Assembly: GCA_905215155.1 (NCBI GenBank)
Contig: CAJMPJ010000001.1
Span: forward strand, 1-64,000
Direction of reading: 5' to 3'
DNA: 64,000 bases
From: an uncultured bacterium
GTDB taxonomy: Bacteria; Bacillota; Clostridia; Lachnospirales; Lachnospiraceae
Part shown: positions 1 through 10,657 of the stretch, piece by piece
Layout: every line of letters starts with the position of its first letter
Numbering within the stretch: the first letter of the stretch is position 1
The notes under the pieces: generated by a model
The model's database searches: none
What the model saw: the letters and a program-made list of their open reading frames with translations, nothing else
What the model was told of the DNA's origin: nothing
Translations under genes and position numbers: made by a program

Positions 1-82
1 GAATTTTCAGGGTTTTACATACTGTTCAATCTTCTGTTTTCAAAGTGCTTTTTGTCTTGTCTGCTTCAACAGCAACTCGTAT
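1..82 (-). other. Probable leader of an rRNA operon lying beyond the left edge
   Basis: Read on the minus strand, this stretch follows two strong promoters and holds no open frame. It contains CTTTGAAAAC followed by an AGATTGAACAG-like segment (about 18-43), a composition typical of clostridial pre-16S leaders with their antitermination and processing signals. No rRNA sequence lies inside the window. The identification rests on tandem consensus promoters plus this leader and remains an inference. Confidence 0.45.
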
Positions 83-111
83 ATCTTATCATATATTCGA
101 TTGCTTGTCAA
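83..111 (-). promoter_or_regulatory. Sigma-A promoter, proximal (reads toward position 1)
   Basis: On the minus strand TTGACA (106-111) is separated by exactly 17 bases from TAAGAT (83-88). It is the second of two tandem minus promoters and points off the left edge. Tandem near-consensus promoters with no nearby start codon are typical of rRNA operons. Confidence 0.7.
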
Positions 112-157
112 CAACTTTTTTACTTTTTCTTTTTCACTGTTTTTCGACAGCTGGTAT

Positions 158-186
158 ATAGTAACATATCTTTCTGATTGTGTCAA
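158..186 (-). promoter_or_regulatory. Sigma-A promoter, distal (reads toward position 1)
   Basis: On the minus strand TTGACA (181-186), a 17-base spacer and TACTAT (158-163). It lies downstream of the tRNA-Ser gene on the same strand and about 75 bases upstream of the second promoter, forming a tandem P1/P2 arrangement. Confidence 0.65.
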
Positions 187-234
187 CTACTTTTTTTCAC
201 TGTCTAGTTTAAAGAAGAATCATCTGGAATTAAG

Positions 235-322
235 CGGAGAAAGAGGGATTTGAACCCTCGCGCCGGTTGCCCGACCTACACCCTTAGCAGGGGCGCCTCT
301 TCGGCCTCTTGAGTATTTCTCC
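235..322 (-). tRNA. tRNA-Ser (anticodon GCT)
   Basis: On the minus strand the acceptor GGAGAAA pairs with TTTCTCC, followed by discriminator G at 235. The long variable arm is typical of class II tRNA-Ser. The anticodon loop contains GCT inside CCCCTGCTAAGGG, which reads AGC/AGU serine codons. The T-arm GGTTCAAATCC is intact. The 3' CCA is not encoded. A perfect promoter lies upstream at 384-412. Confidence 0.95.
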
Positions 323-383
323 GTAGTTCATAGCTTCCATATGATGCGTCGTTCAAGTATGAGCTTTCCCAGACGCATTGACA

Positions 384-412
384 ATTATACAAAATATAAT
401 TCGACTTGTCAA
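384..412 (-). promoter_or_regulatory. Consensus sigma-A promoter of tRNA-Ser
   Basis: On the minus strand TTGACA (407-412), 17 bases, then TATAAT (384-389): both hexamers match consensus. The -35 box overlaps the stop codon of the upstream acyltransferase gene (409-411), so the promoter is embedded at the end of that gene. Confidence 0.85.
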
Positions 413-1128
413 CCTATTTTTTGATTTATTTCTTCTTGAATTCTGTCATGGACAATCTCAGCTAACTGGGTGGTTTTTGTCTTTTGGTAATCCTCTGCAT
501 ATAATGGATTTAGGAAGCATACCTGCACCTTCAGCTTTTTGGAGGAATTCTCATCAAAGGGTTTGAAACAGTTAATGAGGGCGACCGGAACTATCGGGCA
601 TTTTGCATTAACGGCACTTTTAAAGGTCCCCCCCTTAAAGGGCAGGAGTTTATTTCCTTCGCGGCTGCGGGTACCTTCGGGGAAGATCACATAATTTGTG
701 CCTTTTTTTACATTCTCCGTCATCTGAACAATAATGTCCATGGAAGCTCTGATGTCACTACGGTCTATAAATAAACCGTTAAGTGCTTTTATTACCTGTT
801 TGACCAGAATCAGATTGGATGCTTCTTTTTTTACAACCACACTCAATGGGTTGGGACATGCATCCATGAGCGCAAGCACATCAAATAATCCCTGATGGTT
901 GGGAAACAGGATAAAACCATTTTCGGCAGGAAGGTTTTCGATTCCATGAACCTCTACTTCTACCCGGCCGGAACGATTGATTTTTTTTACCACGTTTCTG
1001 ATATAATCATAGCGTTCCTTGTGGGTATGGGGATCACCTGACGATCCAAATTTACAGATCCGATAAAACCATACCGGCACCCGAAACACATTTTTTATTA
1101 CCATGTAGACAATACGATTCATATTCAA
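409..1128 (-). CDS. plsC: 1-acyl-sn-glycerol-3-phosphate acyltransferase (PlsC/LPLAT family)
   Basis: This enzyme acylates lysophosphatidate to phosphatidate in membrane phospholipid synthesis, at the cytoplasmic face of the membrane. The 239-residue product has the HX4D catalytic motif in PNHQGLFD (His78, Asp83) and the substrate-binding block FPEGTRS (149-155), in family order, followed by an IVPVAL strand. Length is normal. The start codon overlaps the stop of the fumarase beta gene by 4 bases (ATGA), so the two are translationally coupled and belong to one minus-strand operon. A second ATG two codons downstream is an alternative start. The exact acyl acceptor cannot be told from sequence; other LPLAT activities are possible. 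Confidence 0.88.
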   Translation of the reverse strand: MNMNRIVYMVIKNVFRVPVWFYRICKFGSSGDPHTHKERYDYIRNVVKKINRSGRVEVEVHGIENLPAENGFILFPNHQGLFDVLALMDACPNPLSVVVKKEASNLILVKQVIKALNGLFIDRSDIRASMDIIVQMTENVKKGTNYVIFPEGTRSREGNKLLPFKGGTFKSAVNAKCPIVPVALINCFKPFDENSSKKLKVQVCFLNPLYAEDYQKTKTTQLAEIVHDRIQEEINQKIG

Positions 1129-1676
1129 TCCTCTCTATATGCTTTAACGGCAGTTTCATATAGATTGTTTCCCTGACTGTCTATGACAACAATTACGGGA
1201 AGGTCCTTAACAGTAAGGCGTCTGATGGCCTCGGTTCCCAGATCTTCATAGGCAATTATTTCTGATGCGGTTATGCATTTGGATAGAAGGGCACCGGCGC
1301 CTCCTACTGCTGCAAAGTATACCGCTTCATTTCTGATTACTGCGTCAATGACTTCTCTGCTTCGTTTTCCTTTTCCGATCATTCCTCCCATTCCCAGGTC
1401 CAGAAGAGTCGGGGTGTATTTATCCATACGGCTTGAGGTGGTGGGACCGGCAGAACCGATGGGGCGGCCTTCTCTGGCAGGTGACGGACCCATGTAGTAA
1501 ATGGTATTTCCCTTTATGTCAAAGGGAAGGGGGGCATTTTGGTCCAGGGTCTCTATCATCCTCTTGTGTGCAGCGTCTCTGGCTGTGTAGATAATCCCAG
1601 TTAAATACACGTAATCTCCTGACTTGAGTTTTTTTACTTCTTCCTTACTTATCGGAACATTTATATGATAATCCAT
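1125..1676 (-). CDS. fumB: Fumarate hydratase class I, beta subunit (C-terminal domain)
   Basis: This is the small subunit of the two-subunit Fe-S fumarase/tartrate dehydratase family, which interconverts fumarate and malate. At 183 residues it matches the usual beta-subunit size, and it carries the conserved GPTTSSRMD and GKG segments near the middle. I chose ATG 1676 because GGAGAAAGAC lies just before it; a longer frame would begin at TTG 1688, inside that ribosome binding site. It follows the alpha-subunit gene by 26 bases and overlaps plsC by 4. L-tartrate dehydratase is a related possibility, but the pairing and motifs are those generally annotated as fumarase in clostridia. Confidence 0.85.
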   Translation of the reverse strand: MDYHINVPISKEEVKKLKSGDYVYLTGIIYTARDAAHKRMIETLDQNAPLPFDIKGNTIYYMGPSPAREGRPIGSAGPTTSSRMDKYTPTLLDLGMGGMIGKGKRSREVIDAVIRNEAVYFAAVGGAGALLSKCITASEIIAYEDLGTEAIRRLTVKDLPVIVVIDSQGNNLYETAVKAYRED

Positions 1677-1702
1677 GTCTTTCTCCAATTCATATTTAAC
1701 AA

Positions 1703-2545
1703 TTATAGGATGCGGTGGGCGTGTCTGTTTACATGACAGCAGATATTGACGGCAACGGGAAGACCGGCAATATGGGTCGGATAGGTTTCAATATTTACGG
1801 AAAGAGCCGTTACACTTCCCCCCAGGCCTCCCGGACCGATCCCCAGCTTATTGATTTTTAAAAGCATTTCCTCTTCCAGCTCTCTGACGTACGGAATCTC
1901 AGGCGTTTCATTTAAATCTCTTGTCAGGGCATGCTTTGCCATCTGGGCACACTTTTCAAAGCTTCCGCCAATGCCTACGCCAACTACCATTGGAGGGCAT
2001 GCATTAGGGCCGGCTTCTTTGACGGTTGTAAGTATGGCTTCTTTTACTCCTTCCAGTCCGTCTGCCGGTTTTAGCATAAAGATGCGGCTCATGTTTTCAC
2101 TTCCGAAACCTTTTGGGGCTACCGTAATATCAATTTTATCGCCGCTTACGATTTCATAGTGAATCACAGCGGGCGTATTGTCCTTTGTATTGATCCGTTT
2201 AATAGGCTCTACAATGGATTTTCTTAAATAGCCTTCCACATAACCTTCCGATACTCCCTGATTGATGGCATCGGTCAGATTTTTTCCTTCTATATGTACG
2301 TCCTGGCCAACTTTTATAAATATTACTGCCATTCCGGTGTCCTGGCAGATGGGAATCCTGTCTTCTCCGGCAATCTTTAGATTTTCTTTCAGCTGGCAGA
2401 GGACTTGTCTTCCTAAATCTGATTTTTCCCGTTCTGCGGCTTTTAAAAATACAGTCTCCATATCCTTTGACAGCACATGGTTTGCTTCGATGCACATTTC
2501 TTTTATATTTCTTGTTATTTCCTCACTGTTTACAGTTCTAATCAT
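1703..2545 (-). CDS. fumA: Fumarate hydratase class I, alpha subunit
   Basis: Large subunit (280 residues) of the oxygen-sensitive [4Fe-4S] fumarase, acting in the reductive branch from malate to fumarate in anaerobes. Visible features are PICQDTGMAV with cluster-type Cys67, the GPNACPPMVVGVGIGG segment and a C-terminal NICCHVNRHAHR. These give the three Cys positions expected for the cluster. The start is ATG with GGAGGGAACC immediately upstream. It is first in the order alpha, beta, plsC on the minus strand. The split-subunit form, rather than a fused 500-residue enzyme, is usual in Firmicutes and archaea. Confidence 0.9.
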   Translation of the reverse strand: MIRTVNSEEITRNIKEMCIEANHVLSKDMETVFLKAAEREKSDLGRQVLCQLKENLKIAGEDRIPICQDTGMAVIFIKVGQDVHIEGKNLTDAINQGVSEGYVEGYLRKSIVEPIKRINTKDNTPAVIHYEIVSGDKIDITVAPKGFGSENMSRIFMLKPADGLEGVKEAILTTVKEAGPNACPPMVVGVGIGGSFEKCAQMAKHALTRDLNETPEIPYVRELEEEMLLKINKLGIGPGGLGGSVTALSVNIETYPTHIAGLPVAVNICCHVNRHAHRIL

Positions 2546-2642
2546 GGTTCCCTCCAGGCATACGGATTCTAATCATCTTTTTTTATCATAAATGATTCCT
2601 ATTATGAATTCAATAAAAAAATAATGGCAGGTATGATGTTTC

Positions 2643-3089
2643 TCATTCATCCCCTGCCATCTTTTTCGATCTCTGCCGATTTCTTATCAGTTGTTCCTGT
2701 ATATCCTTAATGGTGATCTGTTCCATTCTGCTTCTGCACAGCTCGTTTAGTTCCGCATACATCGCATCCATTACTCCGGACATCCCTGAGGCTACCATGC
2801 AGGGCATGTTTTCATCTCCGGATTTCCAGGAGGAGGACACAAAGCTTACATCCAAAGCATCGCAGATCTGCTTTAAATTAACGGTTGAAGGCTCCTGAAT
2901 CAAATGATATCCTCCTTCCAGACCTTCCTTTGTTTCAATAATCCCGGCTTTTTTTAGCTTTGCCATGACTTTTCTTATTCTGGCCGGATTGGTGCAGACG
3001 TTGGAGGCCAATTCTTCACTGGACGTTGTGGTCTGCCTTTGGTTTAAATAAACCACACTATGGACGGCTACTGCAAATTCACTTGTCAT
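2643..3089 (-). CDS. Rrf2-family transcriptional regulator
   Basis: A 148-residue winged-helix regulator. The N-terminus (MTSEFAVAVHSVVYL) and the wing sequence EGLEGGYHL are characteristic of Rrf2 proteins. IscR/NsrR-type members bind an Fe-S cluster through three cysteines in the middle region. Here I see only one Cys in that region (in MPCMVASG), plus C32 and a later one, so canonical cluster ligation is doubtful and the sensed signal is unknown. The gene stands alone on the minus strand between the CNNM-like gene and the fumarase operon. Its target is not visible; the neighbouring Fe-S fumarase is one possibility (inference). Confidence 0.8.
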   Translation of the reverse strand: MTSEFAVAVHSVVYLNQRQTTTSSEELASNVCTNPARIRKVMAKLKKAGIIETKEGLEGGYHLIQEPSTVNLKQICDALDVSFVSSSWKSGDENMPCMVASGMSGVMDAMYAELNELCRSRMEQITIKDIQEQLIRNRQRSKKMAGDE

Positions 3090-3200
3090 ACTAATCCCCC
3101 ATTCTCACGAACATCATATGACTGTTTATCTGTAATCATTATAGTTTCAGTTTGTATCTTACCAAATTTGACACGTCCTTGTCAAGGGACTGTTTCAAAA

Positions 3201-3239
3201 AAGAGATCCGGCTTCTGTCATTCAGAAACCGAACCTCTT
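3201..3239 (-). terminator. Intrinsic terminator of the CNNM/CorC-type gene
   Basis: Read on the minus strand, an imperfect stem with outer arms AAGAG and CTCTT and inner arms TTCTG and CAGAA closes on a 5-base loop and is followed by a run of six T. It starts about 10 bases after the stop codon at 3249. Confidence 0.7.
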
Positions 3240-3248
3240 GCTTATATT

Positions 3249-4571
3249 TTATTTTGTTCTTTCTTTTATATGGACCAGAACGCTCTTTATAACCTTATCC
3301 TTCATCTCTAAGATGGTATAGCTGTTTTTCTCATCTTCAAGTTCCAGAGGCATCTGGGATTCTTTTGGAATAAAGCCTAAAAGTTCAATTAAGTATCCTG
3401 ACAAAGTATCGCAGGAACTTTCAATTTCTTCATGAAGAACGTCATCAATGTCATACAGGGAAATACTTCCGGATGCTTTATAGACATAAGGTTCCACTTC
3501 AACTAACTGTGGTTCCACATCTTCATACTCATCGTGAATATCTCCTACGATCTCTTCAATTAAATCCTGCATGGTGATGAGTCCTGATACTCCGCCGTAC
3601 TCATCAATTAAAATTGCCATATTCTTTTTATGCTTCTGCATATCTAAAAACAGGTCGTCGGTTTTTTTATTTTCCGGGATAAAATAAGGCTTTTGAAGGA
3701 TGGGACGAATGTCAATATCCGCAAGTTCATTCTTATTCATCTCGATGGTAAAGTCCTTCATGGACAAAATACCGATTATATTATCAATCTCTTCATCATA
3801 AATCGGAATTCTGGAATGTCGACTGTCCAATATCTCATTCAGAACCAGATCCAGAGGCTGGTTAATATCCACTGCAATCATATCCTGTCTGGGAATCATG
3901 ATCTCTCTGGCTTTCTTATCATCAAAAAGGAATATTGATGTGATCATATCCTCCTCGATCTTGTTGAATACTCCGCTTTCACGTCCAGTCTGGAGCATGG
4001 AACGGATTTCCTCTTCTGATACTTCTTCTTCTAAATTGTCTGTCTTCATACCAAGCAGTTTTAAGATTCCGTTGGTTGATAGGGAAAGAAGCTTTATAAA
4101 CGGTGCCAAAATTCTGGAAATGATATAAATAGGACGAACTGCAAATAAACTGAACTTTTCTGCTTTCTGCAATGCGATCCTTTTTGGTACCAGTTCTCCA
4201 AAAACAAGGTTAAAATAAGACAGTATAATGGTCACCGTGACCATTGCAATGCTTTGGGCATAGGGAATGCCAAAAGATTCAAACTTTCCACCCAATACCT
4301 GAGATATACCGGTTGCCGCCGATGCACTGGAAAAGAATCCTGCAAACGTAATGGCTACCTGGATGGTTGATAAAAACCCGGTGGAATCTTCTGATAATCT
4401 TTGAATCAAAGCTGCCTTCTTATTCCCGCTATCGGCTAACATCCGAATCCGGTTCTTATTGACCGATACAACGGCCATCTCTGCCCCAGAGAAAAATGCG
4501 TTCATTATGGTGAGGGCTACTAATAATAAAATCTGTGCGGCTATCTGGGCCGCGCCTGGGTCACTCTCCAA
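3249..4571 (-). CDS. CNNM/CorC-type (HlyC) membrane protein with CBS pair
   Basis: A 440-residue protein with the standard order of this family: an N-terminal DUF21 membrane domain with about four hydrophobic segments (roughly 10-165) including NAFFSGAEMAV; a cytoplasmic CBS pair (about 205-335) with IPIYDEEIDNIIGILS and DEYGGVSGLIT; and a C-terminal CorC_HlyC domain (about 350-435). Family members are linked to Mg2+/Co2+ efflux or Mg2+ homeostasis; the old name hemolysin is not supported. The start is TTG 4571, supported by AAGGAGG nine bases upstream. A terminator follows at 3201-3239. It is monocistronic. Confidence 0.87.
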   Translation of the reverse strand: MESDPGAAQIAAQILLLVALTIMNAFFSGAEMAVVSVNKNRIRMLADSGNKKAALIQRLSEDSTGFLSTIQVAITFAGFFSSASAATGISQVLGGKFESFGIPYAQSIAMVTVTIILSYFNLVFGELVPKRIALQKAEKFSLFAVRPIYIISRILAPFIKLLSLSTNGILKLLGMKTDNLEEEVSEEEIRSMLQTGRESGVFNKIEEDMITSIFLFDDKKAREIMIPRQDMIAVDINQPLDLVLNEILDSRHSRIPIYDEEIDNIIGILSMKDFTIEMNKNELADIDIRPILQKPYFIPENKKTDDLFLDMQKHKKNMAILIDEYGGVSGLITMQDLIEEIVGDIHDEYEDVEPQLVEVEPYVYKASGSISLYDIDDVLHEEIESSCDTLSGYLIELLGFIPKESQMPLELEDEKNSYTILEMKDKVIKSVLVHIKERTK

Positions 4572-4638
4572 GCTTTTGTTCCTCCTTTTTTCGGACTTCG
4601 TCCATGCAGGGTATGCCTGCTTAATTTCAATAAAGAAT

Positions 4639-4684
4639 AAAGACTTTGATTGCAGTAAAATTTATTGCTGCTCTCAAAGTCTTT
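4639..4684 (-). terminator. Terminator downstream of gyrA
   Basis: The arms AAAGACTTTGA (4639-4649) and TCAAAGTCTTT (4674-4684) are perfect inverted repeats, and the loop itself can pair (GCAG...CTGC). On the minus strand the stem is followed by ATTCTTTATTG, a T-rich but interrupted tract. It lies about 70 bases past the gyrA stop. Confidence 0.6.
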
Positions 4685-4756
4685 TACCGCTCTTTATTGA
4701 TGAATTGTATTATAATATAAAAATTTAAATATTACAAGAGATATTGTGTTAAGAAT

Positions 4757-7309
4757 TTATTCTTCACTGTCACTTATGTCTTCGGCTTCTTCGGAAACGT
4801 CTAAAAGTTCTGAATCCAATTCTTCTAAATCCTCATCGGATTTGCTTCCGTCATCCCGGACTTTTGCAATGCTTGCCACACGGATATCGGATTCCTGCTC
4901 AATGTTCATAAGCTTCACACCGGAGGTATTTCTTCCAATGACGGAAATATCATTGACAGAAATTCGGATTACAATACCTTCTGTGGTAATTAAAAGAAGA
5001 TCATGGTCATCATCAACCAGTTTTGCTCCGACGATGTCACCGGTTTTTTCGGTGATCTTATAGCAAAGAACACCCTTTCCGCCTCTTCTTTGCGGAGAAA
5101 ATTCTTCGATTGGAGTGCGTTTGCCCATTCCGTTTTCGGATACGATAAGGAGTTCCGGTCCCTGGGTCTCTATCTGCATACCGATGACTTCATCATCATC
5201 ATTCAACTTCATTCCGATGACACCCATGGAAACACGGCCGGTTACACGGACATCTTTTTCATGGAACCGGATACACTGGCCCTTTTTGGTTACGAGGAAT
5301 ATATCATTTGTATCGTCGGTTGCCTTAACCTCAATGAGTTCATCATTTTCCCTAAGGACAATGGCCTGAAGGCCGTTCTTACGGACATTGGCATATTCCA
5401 TCATCGGTGTTTTCTTGACCATACCGTTTCTGGTTGCCATAAATAAGAACTTCTCATCATTATATTCCTTCATGGGAATGATGGCTGTGATACTCTCGCC
5501 CGGAAGCATCTGAAGAAGATTTACAATGGCGGTTCCTCTGGCTGTCCGGCTTCCTTCCGGTATCATATAGGTCTTTAACCGGTATACGCGGCCCGTATTG
5601 GTAAAGAACATGAGATAATGATGGGTGGTGGTCATCATCAGATCTTCGATGTAATCCTGGTCAATGGTCTGCATTCCCTTGATTCCCTTGCCTCCACGGT
5701 TCTGGTTTTTGAAATTGTCTACAGACATTCTCTTAATATAACCAAGTTTTGTCATGGCAACAATGGTGCTCTCATCAGGAATCAAATCTTCCATGGACAT
5801 ATCATATTCGTCAAACCCGATAGAGGTTCTTCTGTCATCTCCGTATTTTGCAGAAATGATGGAAATCTCTTCCCGGATAACTGCCAGAAGTTTTTTCTCA
5901 TCTCCCAGGATGGCCTTTAATTCTGCGATCCTTGCTTCCAGTTCTCTGTATTCATTCTCAAGCTTTTCCCGTTCCAAACCGGTCAGTGCACGAAGACGCA
6001 TATCTACAATGGCCTGGGACTGAGCGTCGCTTAACTGGAACCGGCTCATAAGTTCTGCTTTGGCAATCTGGATGTTTTGAGAACCACGGATGATTTTAAT
6101 AACTTCATCAATGTTATCCAGTGCAATGAGCAGACCTTCCAAGATATGAGCTCTCTCTTCTGCTTTGTTTAAGTCGTAACGGGTCCTTCTTGTTACCACT
6201 TCTTTCTGATGATCCAGGTAATAATTCAACATCTGAAGAATGTTCAGTACCTTTGGTTCCAGGACTCCGGCTTTGTTCTTCACCAGTGCCAGCATGATTA
6301 CACCGAAGGTGTCCTGAAGCTGGGTGTGCTTGAGCAACTGGTTTAATACCACGTTGGCATTGGCATCACGGCGGAGTTCAATACAGATCCTCATACCGGA
6401 ACGGTCAGACTCATCTCTTAAGTCTGTGATCCCGTCTACTTTTTTATCTTTTACCAAGTCTGCGATTTTTTCGATCAGACGGGCTTTATTCACCATGTAT
6501 GGAAGCTCTGTTACGATAATACGGCTCTTTCCGTTGGGCATTGTCTCAATGTCACTGACTGCTCTGACGCGGATTTTCCCTCTTCCTGTGCGGTAGGCTT
6601 CTTCAATTCCCCGTTTTCCCAGGATGGTTGCTCCGGTCGGAAAATCCGGTCCTTTGATGATTTCCAGGATCTCTTCCATGGTGGTTTCTCTGTTTTCCTC
6701 CACCTGGTTATCAATGACTTTTACAACTGCTCCGATGACTTCTCTCAAGTTATGGGGAGGAATGTTGGTAGCCATACCAACGGCAATTCCTGAGGTACCA
6801 TTGACCAGAAGATTGGGATAGCGGGAGGGCAGCACATCCGGTTCTTTTTCCGTCTCATCAAAGTTGGGACTGAAATCAACGGTGTCCTTGTTGATGTCTG
6901 CGAGCATCTCCATGGAGATCTTGCTTAAACGGGCTTCCGTATATCGCATGGCGGCTGCACCGTCTCCATCGACAGAACCGAAGTTTCCATGGCCATCCAC
7001 TAAGGGATATCTGGTGGACCATTCCTGGGCTAAATTAACCAGGGCTCCGTAAATAGAGCTGTCACCGTGAGGATGGTACTTACCCATGGTATCACCGACG
7101 ATACGGGCACATTTACGATGCGGCTTGTCGGGACCGTTATTAAGTTCGATCATGGAATACAGAACTCTTCTCTGAACCGGCTTTAAACCGTCTCTTACAT
7201 CAGGCAGAGCTCTGGAGACAATGACGCTCATGGCATAATCAATGTACGATTTTTCCATGGTCTTTTTTAAGTCCACGTCATGAACTTTATCAAAGATATT
7301 TGGTTCCAT
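4757..7309 (-). CDS. gyrA: DNA gyrase subunit A
   Basis: The breakage-reunion subunit of gyrase (850 residues) cuts and reseals DNA and wraps it to introduce negative supercoils with GyrB. The catalytic tyrosine is Tyr123 (in [10 protein letters not shown]). The quinolone-determining segment is [10 protein letters not shown], with Ser84 and Gly88 at the positions of E. coli Ser83 and Asp87. The C-terminal beta-pinwheel keeps the GyrA box QRRGGKG, which separates gyrase from topoisomerase IV ParC. The last ~35 residues are a highly acidic tail. It lies 14 bases after gyrB and ends the dnaA-to-gyrA group. Confidence 0.97.
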   Translation of the reverse strand: MEPNIFDKVHDVDLKKTMEKSYIDYAMSVIVSRALPDVRDGLKPVQRRVLYSMIELNNGPDKPHRKCARIVGDTMGKYHPHGDSSIYGALVNLAQEWSTRYPLVDGHGNFGSVDGDGAAAMRYTEARLSKISMEMLADINKDTVDFSPNFDETEKEPDVLPSRYPNLLVNGTSGIAVGMATNIPPHNLREVIGAVVKVIDNQVEENRETTMEEILEIIKGPDFPTGATILGKRGIEEAYRTGRGKIRVRAVSDIETMPNGKSRIIVTELPYMVNKARLIEKIADLVKDKKVDGITDLRDESDRSGMRICIELRRDANANVVLNQLLKHTQLQDTFGVIMLALVKNKAGVLEPKVLNILQMLNYYLDHQKEVVTRRTRYDLNKAEERAHILEGLLIALDNIDEVIKIIRGSQNIQIAKAELMSRFQLSDAQSQAIVDMRLRALTGLEREKLENEYRELEARIAELKAILGDEKKLLAVIREEISIISAKYGDDRRTSIGFDEYDMSMEDLIPDESTIVAMTKLGYIKRMSVDNFKNQNRGGKGIKGMQTIDQDYIEDLMMTTTHHYLMFFTNTGRVYRLKTYMIPEGSRTARGTAIVNLLQMLPGESITAIIPMKEYNDEKFLFMATRNGMVKKTPMMEYANVRKNGLQAIVLRENDELIEVKATDDTNDIFLVTKKGQCIRFHEKDVRVTGRVSMGVIGMKLNDDDEVIGMQIETQGPELLIVSENGMGKRTPIEEFSPQRRGGKGVLCYKITEKTGDIVGAKLVDDDHDLLLITTEGIVIRISVNDISVIGRNTSGVKLMNIEQESDIRVASIAKVRDDGSKSDEDLEELDSELLDVSEEAEDISDSEE

Positions 7310-7323
7310 TTTATTTCCTCCAA

Positions 7324-9261
<1,938 letters not shown>

Positions 9262-10347
9262 TTAATTTTCACTTTCTACGGTACCATGAACTACCCGAAA
9301 TATCTTATCAATGGGGAACCGGTTATTTATAAAATCTTCCAGCCCCGTACAGGTAATTATGGTTTGTATGTGATTAATCCCTGCCAGCAATTGATTCTGT
9401 CTGCTGTTGTCCAGCTCAGACAATACATCATCAAGCAAAAGGATTGGGTAATCATGCACAATATTTTCTACCAATTCTATTTCTGCAAGCTTTAAGGATA
9501 AAGCAGCGGTCCTTTGCTGTCCCTGGGAACCAAACCGACGTATATCGATCCCGTTTACGATGAAACTCAAATCATCCCGGTGGGGACCCGTTAAGGTGGT
9601 CTTTTGCTTTAAATCCTGCTTTCTGCCTCGTCTTAATGTATCTTCAAACGCATCTGCCTCTATATTCGGTTCGTAAAGGATGCGAAGAGATTCCTTGTCA
9701 CCGGAAAGCTTCCGGTGGATGGGTTCAATGATCCCTCCCAGCCGTTCTATGAATTCTTTCCTGTAATAAATGATTTCTTTTCCATACTGGATCAACTGCA
9801 TATCCCATATGTCCAGCGTCTCCTCATAATCGGGTCTGAATGCCAGATCCTTTAACAGTTTGTTCCTCTGTGTCACAATCCGGTTGTATTGCACCAGGGA
9901 ATGGACGTAGAGCTTGTTTAGTTGACATAATTCCAAATCAAGGAACCGGCGCCTTTCTGCCGGACCATTTTTTATGAGATTTAAGTCTTCCGGAGAAAAG
10001 AACACAACATTGACAATTCCAAACAACTCGCTGGCCTTCTTTATGGGAACGCCATTCACTGCCACGCCTTTGGTCCTGTTTTTCTTTAAATGCATGTCAA
10101 TCCGGTATGGAGTATCGTTCTTTCTCACATTCAGCTTGATATGGGACTCATCCCTGTCGAATTGTATGATTTCTTTATCTTTGCTTCCTCTGTGGGATTT
10201 TGTCGTAGCACAGACATAGATTGCTTCTAAGACGTTGGTCTTTCCCTGGGCATTATCCCCATAGAGTATGTTGGTTCCCTGACTAAAATCCATATGTAAT
10301 TCATCATAGTTGCGGTAATTCTTAAGCTCTATCGATTCAATCCTCAT
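9262..10347 (-). CDS. recF: DNA replication and repair protein RecF
   Basis: An SMC-like ATPase that loads RecA with RecO/RecR at gapped DNA and stalled forks. It has Walker A GDNAQGKTNVLEAIY near the N-terminus, the signature-like LTGPHRDD, and Walker B ILLLDDVLSELD. From MRIESIELKNYRNY the product is 361 residues, the usual RecF size, so I chose ATG 10347. An in-frame ATG at 10389, preceded by GAGGGC, would add 14 residues and is a real alternative because the site before 10347 is weak. It lies directly downstream of yaaA and upstream of gyrB. Confidence 0.94.
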   Translation of the reverse strand: MRIESIELKNYRNYDELHMDFSQGTNILYGDNAQGKTNVLEAIYVCATTKSHRGSKDKEIIQFDRDESHIKLNVRKNDTPYRIDMHLKKNRTKGVAVNGVPIKKASELFGIVNVVFFSPEDLNLIKNGPAERRRFLDLELCQLNKLYVHSLVQYNRIVTQRNKLLKDLAFRPDYEETLDIWDMQLIQYGKEIIYYRKEFIERLGGIIEPIHRKLSGDKESLRILYEPNIEADAFEDTLRRGRKQDLKQKTTLTGPHRDDLSFIVNGIDIRRFGSQGQQRTAALSLKLAEIELVENIVHDYPILLLDDVLSELDNSRQNQLLAGINHIQTIITCTGLEDFINNRFPIDKIFRVVHGTVESEN

Positions 10348-10409
10348 GGATAATGTACGTTCCTCTCTATTGTCCGGTATTCTGGACATCAAGGTATGCC
10401 CTCAGGGCT

Positions 10410-10616
10410 TTACTCGATTTTAATGGTATTGCCTTCAAAGGTAACCATATCCCCGGCCCTCAGTTTTTTACCTCGCTGATATTCTATCTCACCATTGACT
10501 GATACCAGACCATCCTCTATGGCATATTTGGCATCAACACCGGAGCCAGCCAAACCAGCTGCCTTTAAGGCCTGGCCAAGCTTGATATATTCGCCTTTCA
10601 GTTTAATTGTTTCCAT
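10410..10616 (-). CDS. yaaA: S4-domain RNA-binding protein YaaA
   Basis: A 68-residue protein made almost entirely of an S4 RNA-binding fold (LGQALKAAGLAGSG...GLVSVNGEIE...AGDMVTFEG). It is the small RNA-binding gene found between dnaN and recF in most Firmicutes, linked to ribosome assembly or translation rather than to replication. Spacing to recF is short and all genes run on the minus strand, so it is probably cotranscribed with dnaN and recF. The position alone makes the identity firm; the biochemical role is less certain. Confidence 0.9.
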   Translation of the reverse strand: METIKLKGEYIKLGQALKAAGLAGSGVDAKYAIEDGLVSVNGEIEYQRGKKLRAGDMVTFEGNTIKIE

Positions 10617-10657
10617 GAGTTCTCCATTCTGTGCCGTTTGAAAGCACGTAAAATCTC

